DNA of 16,836 bases from JAAYCI01 sp964550985 (GCA_964550985.1 CAZKBM010000071.1:1-16836); one strand, 5' to 3'; numbered from the stretch's first letter, positions 7,879 to 14,345 are shown. Program-made: numbers and translations. The notes: generated by a model from the letters alone, not told the origin.

Positions 7879-9252
7879 ATGATGCAATGTGCGGGTTTGG
7901 AATTTGAAGTGAAAAACAGGCCGAAGCTGGATGAGGCCTATATACCGCTGGCGGCATTTTTTAAGCGCCACCAGCAGCTGGCTACAGAGCCCTTTGCCGT
8001 GGCTCTGCTGCGGGAAGAGGGGCTTTGCTCGGTTTTTGAAACAAAGGTGATTGGCACAGAGGTGGGAAGCTTGGCCGATGAATACTACCTAGAGCGGTTG
8101 GTGAAGTTTTTGCTGTACAGCCGGGGGGGCTACAAGGTGGTGCTGTGCGGGCGGCCTAAACTGGCGGAGGCTGTGGCAAAAGCCTACGCGCCGGGCGGCC
8201 CGCGGGCGTTTGACCGCGATTTTATGGGCCGGGTGTATGACAGGCCGTTTGAGGTAGAGACCCGCCCCTATGCCGAAAAACCCGCAGCGCGGGAAGGCGG
8301 CAGCGCCATAGGCCGTCATTTGGACGGCTGCCGCATTGGGTTTGACGCAGGTGGCTCGGACCGCAAGGTGAGCGCCGTAGTGGACGGTGTGGCCGTGTAT
8401 TCCGAAGAGGTGGTGTGGAACCCCAAAGAAAATGCCGACCCCGCCTACCACTTTGCAGGCATTGTGGAGGCGCTGAAAACCGCCGCCGCCAAAATGCCCC
8501 GGGTGGACGCCATTGGCGTATCCTCGGCCGGGGTGTATGTGCATAACCTATGCAAGGTGGCCTCGCTGTTTATAAAAGTACCGGATGATGTGTTTAAAGC
8601 CCAGGTGGAGGATATCTACCTGCGTGCGGCCAAAGTGATTGGCGAAATGCCCCTGACCGTTGCAAACGACGGCGATGTGACGGCCTTGGCGGGCGCCATG
8701 GATTTGGACGACGGCGGGGTGCTGGGCATTGCCATGGGCACCAGCGAGGCCGTGGGCTACGTGGACGACAAGGGCAGTATTACAGGCTGGCTAAATGAAC
8801 TGGCCTTTACCCCGGTGGATGCAAACCCCAGGGCCATGGCGGACGAGTGGAGCGGGGATATAGGCTGCGGGGTAAAAACCTTTAGCCAAGACGGTGTGGT
8901 GCGCCTGGCCCAAAACGCGGGCATCCCCCTTGTGGGCAAAACCCAGGCCGAAAAACTGCGCGAGGTGCAGGAATTGCTGAAAGCAGGAGATGGGCGCGCC
9001 GAGGAGGTTTTCCGCTCGATAGGGGTGTGCCTGGGGCATACCCTTAGCCTGTACAACCGGTTTTATGCCATCCGCCATGTGCTTTTAATGGGCCGGGTAA
9101 CCAGTGGCCGGGGGGGGGATTTACTGCTGGAGGAAGCGTGCCGGGTGCTGCAAGAAGAATACCCCGGCTGTGCCTTTTACCCCACCATACCAGACGAAAA
9201 AAGCCGCCGCGTGGGCCAAAGCGTGGCCGCGGCCAGCTTGCCGCAAATATAA
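7879..9252 (+). CDS. Long ROK-family protein (sugar kinase/regulator fold) with N-terminal extra domain
   Basis: This 457-aa protein has an ASKHA/ROK ATPase core beginning near residue 153. The phosphate-1 loop is GFDAGGSDRK (D156, K163), the ROK catalytic region is VANDGD (N263, D264) and the phosphate-2 loop is GIAMGTSEA (283-291). About 150 N-terminal residues precede the core, whereas ordinary ROK glucokinases (~300-320 aa) begin directly with the phosphate-1 loop. No helix-turn-helix is evident, so it does not look like a NagC/XylR-type repressor. The zinc-binding CxCGxxGC cluster of typical ROK kinases is absent; only GDIGCG (326-331) is present near the expected place. I chose the ATG at 7879, which follows AGGGGAG at about 7 nt; a longer frame from 7828 lacks such support. 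Probably a cytosolic sugar kinase or sensor, substrate unknown, paired divergently with the NahK-like kinase. Confidence 0.82.
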   Translation: MMQCAGLEFEVKNRPKLDEAYIPLAAFFKRHQQLATEPFAVALLREEGLCSVFETKVIGTEVGSLADEYYLERLVKFLLYSRGGYKVVLCGRPKLAEAVAKAYAPGGPRAFDRDFMGRVYDRPFEVETRPYAEKPAAREGGSAIGRHLDGCRIGFDAGGSDRKVSAVVDGVAVYSEEVVWNPKENADPAYHFAGIVEALKTAAAKMPRVDAIGVSSAGVYVHNLCKVASLFIKVPDDVFKAQVEDIYLRAAKVIGEMPLTVANDGDVTALAGAMDLDDGGVLGIAMGTSEAVGYVDDKGSITGWLNELAFTPVDANPRAMADEWSGDIGCGVKTFSQDGVVRLAQNAGIPLVGKTQAEKLREVQELLKAGDGRAEEVFRSIGVCLGHTLSLYNRFYAIRHVLLMGRVTSGRGGDLLLEEACRVLQEEYPGCAFYPTIPDEKSRRVGQSVAAASLPQI

Positions 9253-9405
9253 CGCAAAACCCGGCGCACCAAGGCTATACTATTCCAGTTTCTCAAAAAG
9301 CGGTGCAGCAGGTTATTGTAAGAAACTCTTATACAGAGTAAAAACTGGTATGCAGCGCCTAATTTTTCCCGTATTTATGCGCTACTGTTTGTTCATTTGC
9401 TGTAT
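9253..9405. other. Intergenic region downstream of the ROK gene
   Basis: No open frame here is worth calling. It contains a 15-bp dyad ACTCT-TATAC-AGAGT (9325-9339), and on the minus strand a TTTACT/TACAAT pair with 16-bp spacing that could be an antisense promoter. Neither is conclusive. Confidence 0.3.
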
Positions 9406-9445
9406 AAAACTCCCCCGGCGGTGTAACAGACGCCAGGGGAGTTTT
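9406..9445 (+). terminator. Rho-independent terminator after the ROK gene
   Basis: AAAACTCCCC-C-GGCG (9406-9420) pairs with CGCC-A-GGGGAGTTTT (9431-9445), leaving one C/A mismatch and a 10-nt loop. The stem runs into GTTTTGTTGT. Because both ends are A/T-rich it may act in both directions. It isolates the ROK gene from the XRE unit. Confidence 0.75.
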
Positions 9446-9461
9446 GTTGTGAAATTAAAAC

Positions 9462-9491
9462 TTGACAAAATGTAATGGGTAGTTTACATTT
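9462..9491 (+). promoter_or_regulatory. Promoter with embedded dyad, upstream of the XRE regulator
   Basis: A consensus -35 TTGACA (9462-9467) and a -10 TACATT (9485-9490) are separated by 17 bp. A perfect dyad AAATGTAA (9468-9475) / TTACATTT (9484-9491) with an 8-bp centre fills the spacer and covers the -10. A repressor bound there would exclude polymerase, so autorepression by the adjacent XRE protein is the simplest guess. Confidence 0.7.
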
Positions 9492-9532
9492 ATAGAAGCC
9501 GTATGTGGCATACTGCAAGAGGGTGGCTGGCT

Positions 9533-9745
9533 ATGATATACAATAGGTTAAAAGTTTTACGGGCTGAACAAAACTGGACCCAGGCCGATTTGGCTGAGCG
9601 AGTGGGCGTATCTCGTCAGGCGGTGATATCCATTGAAAAGTACAAATATACCCCATCACTGGAATTGGCTTTTAAAATGGCAAAGGTTTTTGGGGCACAA
9701 ATAAATGAAGTATTTACGTATTGTGAGGATGGGAAAGATGATTGA
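9533..9745 (+). CDS. Small XRE/Cro-C1 family helix-turn-helix regulator
   Basis: This 70-aa protein is essentially a single XRE DNA-binding domain: LRAEQNWTQADLAERVGV, then SRQAVISIEK for the recognition helix (about 9-36), then YTPSLELAFKMAKVFG and EVF, the standard tail of the family. It has no effector domain. I chose the ATG at 9533, which follows AGGGTGG at about 7 nt; a longer frame from 9503 begins inside the leader. The stop overlaps the start of the next gene by 8 nt (9738-9745), so translation of the two is coupled. Small XRE proteins paired with a small membrane protein are common in Bacillota; their signals are mostly unknown. The pair is more AT-rich than its surroundings. Confidence 0.9.
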   Translation: MIYNRLKVLRAEQNWTQADLAERVGVSRQAVISIEKYKYTPSLELAFKMAKVFGAQINEVFTYCEDGKDD

Positions 9746-10061
9746 ACAGGTACTGTTGCTTTCAATTTTGGTATTTTTTACTATTATCACGTTCTACCTT
9801 TATATTTGGAAGGCAAAAAAAGAAGTGGAGTACAAAAAAGACGAGCGCTGGCAGTTTGTTCAGCTTAAAGCCAACAATATAGCCAGTTATGCGAATACCA
9901 TCTTGCTGCTGGTTTTGGTGGTGGCAGATATTGTCGTATCTTTTTCGAACTGGCAGCTAAGCCTCAGCTTTAACCGTGTATTCACCCTGGGCATCTTTTT
10001 TGTGGGGCTGCATAGCACCATAGAAGTGTTCGCTTTAAAATATTATAACGCAAGGCTGTAA
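9738..10061 (+). CDS. Small integral membrane protein paired with the XRE regulator (DUF2178/DUF3796-like)
   Basis: This 107-aa protein has three likely membrane segments at about residues 3-23, 50-70 and 82-102. A charged cytosolic loop between the first two contains KKEVEYKKDERWQFVQLKA. The KDER-then-KA pattern after the first segment resembles the small membrane proteins that accompany XRE regulators in Bacillota (DUF2178 or DUF3796 type); the family assignment is from memory and tentative. The ATG at 9738 was chosen because it overlaps the XRE stop by 8 nt and follows GAGG. It may sequester or signal to the XRE protein, which is inference. The gene ends only 20 nt from the convergent flagellin stop, and no terminator hairpin is seen in that gap. 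Confidence 0.8.
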   Translation: MIEQVLLLSILVFFTIITFYLYIWKAKKEVEYKKDERWQFVQLKANNIASYANTILLLVLVVADIVVSFSNWQLSLSFNRVFTLGIFFVGLHSTIEVFALKYYNARL

Positions 10062-10081
10062 CCCTTTATACAATAGGCAAC

Positions 10082-11851
10082 TTAGGCACTTAGCAGGGAA
10101 AGCACGGCCTTTGGCGTATTGTTGGCCTGGGCCAGCATGGCGCCCGAAGACTGGATGAGCAAGGAGGCCGCCACAAATTTTGTGTACTCCTTGGCCATGT
10201 CCAAATCCCGTATCCGGCTTTCGGCGTCCTGCATGTTTTGGTGGGTTTGTTCCAAAGTGGCCCCGGTGCTGCTCAGGCGGTTGTAATCGGCCCCAAGGTT
10301 TGCGCGGGCGGCGGTAAGGGTTTGGTCGGCCTTGTGCACCTTTTCTTGGTATTGCAGGGCCTGTTCGGCGCTGGTGAGTTGCACGTTCGCTTCTAGGCCC
10401 AAACTTTGGGCGTTAAAATGGGGCAGCCGCAGGCTGATAAATTCCTGGTGGGGCAGCGAGGCGACAAAGATGGTGAGACTCGCCGGCACCTCGGTATTCA
10501 CGGGTTTTTCCACCCACTCTTTTTGCGTCCAGTTTAGCGCCTGGGTACTGCTTTTTACAAAGGCGGGGTCACTTTGCTGCAGGTCGTTACGGTGGGCAAC
10601 CAATTTTTTGGGGTCGCTTGGGTCAATGCTAAAATCGGTTAGGTGGGGGGTGCGCCAGTTTGCGGCTATGTTTGCCACAAGGTCTTCTGCGGTGTTTACC
10701 GCAGATAAATCCACAACCAGGTTGTGGGTGGTAATGGAGCCGGTAGTGGTGGTGGGGGCAATGGGCGGCCCCGTATAGCGGGTGCTATCCAAAAAGATGA
10801 TGCGGCTGATGATATTGCTGCAGGAGCCGCAGTCCACCGTAAAACTGGTTTGGTGCAAAGCGGCAATATCGGCAGGGCTGGTAAGGGGGCCAAAATCTAT
10901 GCTGGCGTTTAAGGGTACGCCGTCAATGCCGCCCGCAAAGGTGCCGCTGCCCGCAAAGCCGCTAATTTGGGCCCCGTTGCCGCTTTTCATGCCGCTTATG
11001 GGGTTGCCCATATAGCGGCCAAGCACGTTGTTGTGCGTAAAGGTTATTTCCCCCGCAGCAAAGCTAAGGCCGCGCAAATCGGGCCTAAAAGAGTTGACCA
11101 TATTTCGCAGTTCGGCGTCAATGGCGGCGTCGCTGATGGGGTCGCCAGGCTTATCTAGCAGTATCTGCCCTGGGCCAGCGGGCGCGGTAGCCGTAAAGGT
11201 GATGGTTTTGCTAACCGGGGGCGTGGCGGAGGTTTGAAAGGTGAGGCTTTTACCGTCTAAGGCGTCGGCCAGGGTTGGCCCCGCAGGGGTAAAGGGCAGC
11301 TTTAAAGTTGCAACCGTACAGGGCACCGGCGCGGTTAGCGCCTTGGAGGCCGGTAAAACCGAGGGCGGAATGGGGTTCATGGTGATGCTGTGGGCCACAT
11401 CCTCCAGCACCTGCTGGGTGGAGGTGAGAAGCTTTGTGTACTGAAAAACAGGGATTTCATTAAACCGGGTGGCCTGTGCAATGCGGTCCACCTCTTCGGT
11501 AATGGCGCTCAGTTCGGCCGAAATAGCCTGCCGCTCGGTGGTGCCAATGGTGCCGTTTGCGGCGGCCAGGCATAGCTCATCCGCCCGTTTGAACATATCG
11601 TTTATGGTGGCAAGGGCGCCGTCGGCGGTGTTGATGAGGGATTTACCGTCGGCCACATTGAGGCCCGAGCGGTTTAGGCCCGTAATTTGGGCCCGCATTT
11701 TTTCCGAGATGCTAAGACCGGCGGCATCGTCTGCCGCGCGATTGATGCGGTAGCCGGAGGAAAGTTTTTCCAGCGATTTTTCCATGCTGACGCCGGCGGT
11801 TCTATTTTTGCCCCAGGCGTTTAGCGCGGGCATATTGGTGGTGATAACCAC
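10082..11851 (-). CDS. Flagellin with large variable central domain
   Basis: This 589-aa flagellin is the filament subunit exported by the flagellar type III system. The N-terminal D0/D1 region (1-~135) carries NMPALNAW, MEKLSSG-like SLEKLSSGYRINRAADDAAG and SISEKMRAQI. The C-terminal D1/D0 region (~490-589) carries RANLGADYNRL, AESRIRDLDMAKE and MLAQANNTPKAVLSLLSA. The middle ~350 residues are a Thr/Ser/Pro-rich variable surface domain, making it longer than FliC-type flagellins of about 500 aa. It contains a CGSC pair (C341, C344), and C94 lies in D1; cysteine is rare in flagellins. I chose the GTG at 11851 with the AGGGGG site 7 nt upstream: it gives the family N-terminus MVITTNMPALN and lies ~60 nt downstream of a sigma-28 promoter. 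The longer open frame to 12100 is leader. No other flagellar gene is in the window. Confidence 0.92.
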   Translation of the reverse strand: MVITTNMPALNAWGKNRTAGVSMEKSLEKLSSGYRINRAADDAAGLSISEKMRAQITGLNRSGLNVADGKSLINTADGALATINDMFKRADELCLAAANGTIGTTERQAISAELSAITEEVDRIAQATRFNEIPVFQYTKLLTSTQQVLEDVAHSITMNPIPPSVLPASKALTAPVPCTVATLKLPFTPAGPTLADALDGKSLTFQTSATPPVSKTITFTATAPAGPGQILLDKPGDPISDAAIDAELRNMVNSFRPDLRGLSFAAGEITFTHNNVLGRYMGNPISGMKSGNGAQISGFAGSGTFAGGIDGVPLNASIDFGPLTSPADIAALHQTSFTVDCGSCSNIISRIIFLDSTRYTGPPIAPTTTTGSITTHNLVVDLSAVNTAEDLVANIAANWRTPHLTDFSIDPSDPKKLVAHRNDLQQSDPAFVKSSTQALNWTQKEWVEKPVNTEVPASLTIFVASLPHQEFISLRLPHFNAQSLGLEANVQLTSAEQALQYQEKVHKADQTLTAARANLGADYNRLSSTGATLEQTHQNMQDAESRIRDLDMAKEYTKFVAASLLIQSSGAMLAQANNTPKAVLSLLSA

Positions 11852-11916
11852 GGCCTTTCCCCCTCTCTGCACCATTTTGGCGCAGCTGCCCAGTAGGCGT
11901 GCTGGCCATATTTGAA

Positions 11917-11943
11917 TTATCGGCAGAGCACCGGGGAAATGTA
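11917..11943 (-). promoter_or_regulatory. Sigma-28 (SigD/FliA) promoter of the flagellin gene
   Basis: On the minus strand the -10 box GCCGATAA (11924-11917) matches the sigma-28 consensus exactly. A -35 core TACA (11943-11940; consensus TAAA) lies exactly 15 nt upstream, the canonical spacing. The predicted start near 11909 leaves a ~58-nt leader before the GTG. Confidence 0.8.
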
Positions 11944-12047
11944 GGTGCAATGTACCAAGTGGTAGGCGCCTTGTACCCAAAAGCGGGTGGCAAGCCAAAG
12001 CCAGCCAAAACCGGTGAAGAAAGCACAGTGTGTTATGGAATAGAAGA

Positions 12048-12088
12048 GGCCCGCTCCCTTCCCAAAATAGGAAGGGGCGGGCCTGTTT
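12048..12088. terminator. Hairpin terminator between histidine kinase and flagellin genes
   Basis: GGCCCGCTCCCTTCC (12048-12062) pairs with GGAAGGGGCGGGCC (12070-12083) with one bulged base and a 7-nt loop. The plus-strand side runs into TGTTTTT, while the minus-strand side runs into a weaker TCTTCTATT. It lies 12 nt past the kinase stop and separates the two-component operon from the flagellin promoter. Confidence 0.7.
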
Positions 12089-12099
12089 TTGCCAAGCCA

Positions 12100-13341
12100 C
12101 TATGGCTTTTGGTGCGCTTCGCCCGCCAGCGGCAGGCAGACGGTAAAGGTATTTCCGCCCTCCCCGCTCTCGGCGCCAATTTTGCCACGGTGTGCTTCGG
12201 CAATGGTTTTGGCAATGGCAAGCCCTAAGCCGTACCCTTCGCTGCTGCGCGAAGCGTCAGCCCGGTAAAAACGCTCAAACAGGTGTTTTTGCACTTCGCC
12301 GGGTATGGCGGGGCCGCTGGCAAACACCGCAAGTTCGGCCTGCCCTGCGCGGCTTTGAAGCGATAGCCGCACGGCGGTGCCCTTTTGGCCGTATTTTACG
12401 GCGTTATCCAAAAGGATGCCCAGCAGTTGTTTTAACTGGGCCTCGTTGCCCTGTACCTCTATTTGGAGGCCGAGCTCCATGGTAAGTTCCATCCCGGCCT
12501 CAAAGGCCACGGCCTCAAACGAGAGGGCGGCCGTGGCGGCAAGGTCGCTAAAATTCACGCGGGTAAAAGACGCCCGGCCGGCGGGGTCGTCCCCTTTGGC
12601 TAAAAACAGCAGGTCGTCCACCAGCCCCTTCATCCGCTTAGCCTCAGCTTCGGTATTATCCACCCAAGGCATTTGGGTGGCAACGCTGTCTTCGGGGTGG
12701 TTTTTTAAAATGCCGGTGTTGGCCAAAATAACCGTCAGGGGGGTTTTTAGTTCGTGCGAGGCATCGGCCACAAATTGGCGCTGCCGCTCCCAGGCTTTTT
12801 CTACCGGGCGCAAAGCCCAGCGGGCCAGCAATGTGCTGGTCACCAAAAAAACCAAAAAAGCCCCCGCAATGGCCAGGGCCGTAACGGTAACAATACGCCC
12901 CATCTGTTCCTTTTCTGCAAATTGGGCCAGAAAGGCGATGTTGTATTGACCCTCGCGCTCACGCACCAAATAACGCAGGCCATACTCATGCAGTTGGCCC
13001 TGGCTCTCGCCCCCCGCCAGTACCTGGCTTACCAGTTCTTGTATTTCATCGGTATCCACTTCAACATTGTCTGAAAAAAGCAGGCGGCCCCTTCCGTCTG
13101 CATCCACCGTTACCACAAAAACCGGGTCATGGCGGAAGCCCTCAGGCGGGGGCCCACCCAACCGGAAGCTGGGGCTTTGTTCGGCTTTGTGCCTATCCAT
13201 GGCCATCTCCAGCGCACGCTGGCCCTCGGTGCGCTGGATGTTTCTAAAAAACAGGCAGATACCCGCAAAAACGGCCAACAGCACCACCGATACCAAGAGC
13301 ATGGTGATGAGAACAAACTTGCGGCGCAGCGCACGAATCAT
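12100..13341 (-). CDS. Membrane sensor histidine kinase (HisKA / HATPase_c, EnvZ-like)
   Basis: This 413-aa sensor kinase has two membrane segments (about 9-33 and 149-171) flanking an extracellular domain of ~115 residues. The H-box FVADASHELKTPLTV follows, with phospho-acceptor H196. The N-box is GILLDNAVKYG (N313), a LFERFYRADASR F-box follows, and G2 is GYGLGLAIAK (369-378). The G1 box is atypical: VFASGPAIP (339-347), where most kinases have DxGxG. Related clostridial kinases often have VFN.G..IP there, so I read it as divergent but not clearly dead. The start codon is 5 nt past the response-regulator stop, and its ribosome binding site lies in the last codons of that gene, so the pair is one operon. 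The signal is unknown; the divergent export operon suggests sensing of an envelope or extracellular compound. Confidence 0.93.
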   Translation of the reverse strand: MIRALRRKFVLITMLLVSVVLLAVFAGICLFFRNIQRTEGQRALEMAMDRHKAEQSPSFRLGGPPPEGFRHDPVFVVTVDADGRGRLLFSDNVEVDTDEIQELVSQVLAGGESQGQLHEYGLRYLVREREGQYNIAFLAQFAEKEQMGRIVTVTALAIAGAFLVFLVTSTLLARWALRPVEKAWERQRQFVADASHELKTPLTVILANTGILKNHPEDSVATQMPWVDNTEAEAKRMKGLVDDLLFLAKGDDPAGRASFTRVNFSDLAATAALSFEAVAFEAGMELTMELGLQIEVQGNEAQLKQLLGILLDNAVKYGQKGTAVRLSLQSRAGQAELAVFASGPAIPGEVQKHLFERFYRADASRSSEGYGLGLAIAKTIAEAHRGKIGAESGEGGNTFTVCLPLAGEAHQKP

Positions 13342-13346
13342 GGCGG

Positions 13347-14015
13347 TTACTCCTCTAAGCGATACCCCATCCGGCGTAGGGAGGCAATATTTACACCAGA
13401 GCCCAGATGGCTCAGTTTTTTGCGTAAAAATGAGATGTAGGCCTCTACGTTGTTGTCCTCCGCGTCCGATTCAGCCCCCCACACCTTGACGATAAGTGTC
13501 TCTTTGGAGGTGATGGCCTGCCCGGCCAGCATCAAAATTTTTAGTATCTCAAATTCTTTAAAGCCCAGGTGGATAGATTTGGCCCCGCAGCTTAGCGTGC
13601 CGGAGGAGAGGCTAAGCTGTAAATCTGAAAAGCCGAGTTCCTCGTGCACCATCTCCCCAGGGCGGCGGGCCAAAGCGCGCAGCCGTGCCAGTAGTTCTTC
13701 GGGTGCAAAGGGTTTTGTCATGTAGTCGTCGGCGCCAAAATCCAGCCCTTGCACCTTATCGGCCACTTCATCCCGCGCGGTCAGCATCAGCACGGGGGTG
13801 GGGTTTTTTTCCTCCCGCAGGCGTTTTGCCACCTCAAAACCCGAAAGTACCGGCAACATTACGTCCAGCACCACCACATCGTATTGGCCGCTCTGCGCAT
13901 AGGCCAGGCCATCATCGCCGGTGTGTACCACATCAGTCATATATTTTTCCTGGCGCATAATCTGAGCCAGCGCCTCGGCCAGATGAACTTCATCCTCTAC
14001 AATTAGCACCTTCAT
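13347..14015 (-). CDS. OmpR/PhoB-family response regulator
   Basis: This 222-aa regulator has a receiver domain with acidic pocket E7/D8, phospho-acceptor D51 in VVLDVMLP, T79 in LMLTARD and K101 in YMTKPF. A winged-helix DNA-binding domain (~125-222) follows, ending in NVEAYISFLRKKL and RRMGYRLEE, typical of OmpR/PhoB. I chose the ATG at 14015 (MKVLIVEDE); AAGGAGG lies 12 nt upstream, rather far, but no better in-frame start exists. The longer frame to 14075 adds residues unlike any receiver. It is co-transcribed with the histidine kinase. Its promoter carries an 11-bp-period direct repeat that is duplicated in front of the divergent lipoprotein-adaptor operon, so it probably activates itself and that operon. 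No gene name is justified. Confidence 0.93.
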   Translation of the reverse strand: MKVLIVEDEVHLAEALAQIMRQEKYMTDVVHTGDDGLAYAQSGQYDVVVLDVMLPVLSGFEVAKRLREEKNPTPVLMLTARDEVADKVQGLDFGADDYMTKPFAPEELLARLRALARRPGEMVHEELGFSDLQLSLSSGTLSCGAKSIHLGFKEFEILKILMLAGQAITSKETLIVKVWGAESDAEDNNVEAYISFLRKKLSHLGSGVNIASLRRMGYRLEE

Positions 14016-14124
14016 GCCGGGCGTATGCCTCCTTTTGGGAACTGCTGGTAAAGCTGGGATGATATTTTTAAGCATATTATTTAGTATACCATACCCTGCC
14101 CTTTGTGCAGTGTTTTATGGCCAC

Positions 14125-14158
14125 ACTATACCACAAAAAGCTGAAAACAGCCTGAAAA
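14125..14158 (-). promoter_or_regulatory. Direct-repeat activator promoter of the response regulator-kinase operon
   Basis: On the minus strand two TTTTCAG half sites (14158-14152 and 14147-14141) repeat with an 11-bp period. A -10 box TATAGT (14130-14125) begins exactly 10 bp after the second. No consensus -35 is present, since the repeat occupies that position. This is the layout of activator-dependent promoters of OmpR/PhoB-type regulators. Confidence 0.65.
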
Positions 14159-14221
14159 ATGGGCAATACTGGCGGCAAGGCCAATGCTGTCAGGGCCTCA
14201 TCACCCTGATTTGTGTAAATT

Positions 14222-14250
14222 TTGTAAAAGTGGAATACGCTATATATAAG
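14222..14250 (+). promoter_or_regulatory. Possible basal promoter for the lipoprotein-adaptor operon
   Basis: TTGTAA (14222-14227) and TATAAG (14245-14250) are 17 bp apart in an AT-rich stretch. It could give low constitutive transcription upstream of the direct-repeat promoter. Confidence 0.45.
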
Positions 14251-14274
14251 GTTTAAAAAGGCCCTGTGCAGGTG

Positions 14275-14307
14275 TTTCAGGCTCTTTTCAGCTTTCGGGT
14301 TTACAGT
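14275..14307 (+). promoter_or_regulatory. Direct-repeat activator promoter of the lipoprotein-adaptor operon
   Basis: TTTCAG (14275-14280), a GCTCT spacer and TTTCAG (14286-14291) repeat with an 11-bp period. A -10 box TACAGT (14302-14307) begins exactly 10 bp later. The half sites, spacer and following CTTT match the minus-strand site at 14125-14158 at all but one position. The predicted start near 14314 gives a ~32-nt leader. Confidence 0.65.
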
Positions 14308-14345
14308 GAAACCCAGCGGCAGAAATAGAACCGGAAGGGACGAAA

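Larger units (their letters stand above)
14016..14345. other. 330-bp divergent regulatory region between the two-component and export operons
   Basis: No gene is present. The region holds two matching direct-repeat promoters facing outward (14125-14158 minus, 14275-14307 plus) and a separate AT-rich promoter candidate (14222-14250 plus). A second AT-rich patch with TATACT on the minus strand (14083-14088) has no good -35. GGGTTT/AAACCC (14297-14302 and 14309-14314) form a small inverted repeat around the plus -10. Confidence 0.6.

Noticed and set aside
6568..9252. Complete lacto-N-biose/galacto-N-biose pathway
   Set aside because: Only the NahK-like kinase is recognisable; no phosphorylase (lnpA-type), UDP-hexose uridylyltransferase or dedicated transporter is in the window.
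10082..11851. Flagellinolysin-type metalloprotease domain in the flagellin centre
   Set aside because: No HExxH motif is present in the variable domain.
11852..12100. N-terminal extension of the flagellin open frame
   Set aside because: The extra residues are unlike flagellin, the region contains the sigma-28 promoter and a terminator, and a good ribosome binding site precedes the GTG at 11851.
14214..14228. TGTAAA direct repeat as a second response-regulator site
   Set aside because: The period is 9 bp, off a helical turn, and it is better explained as the AT-rich -35 region of a basal promoter.
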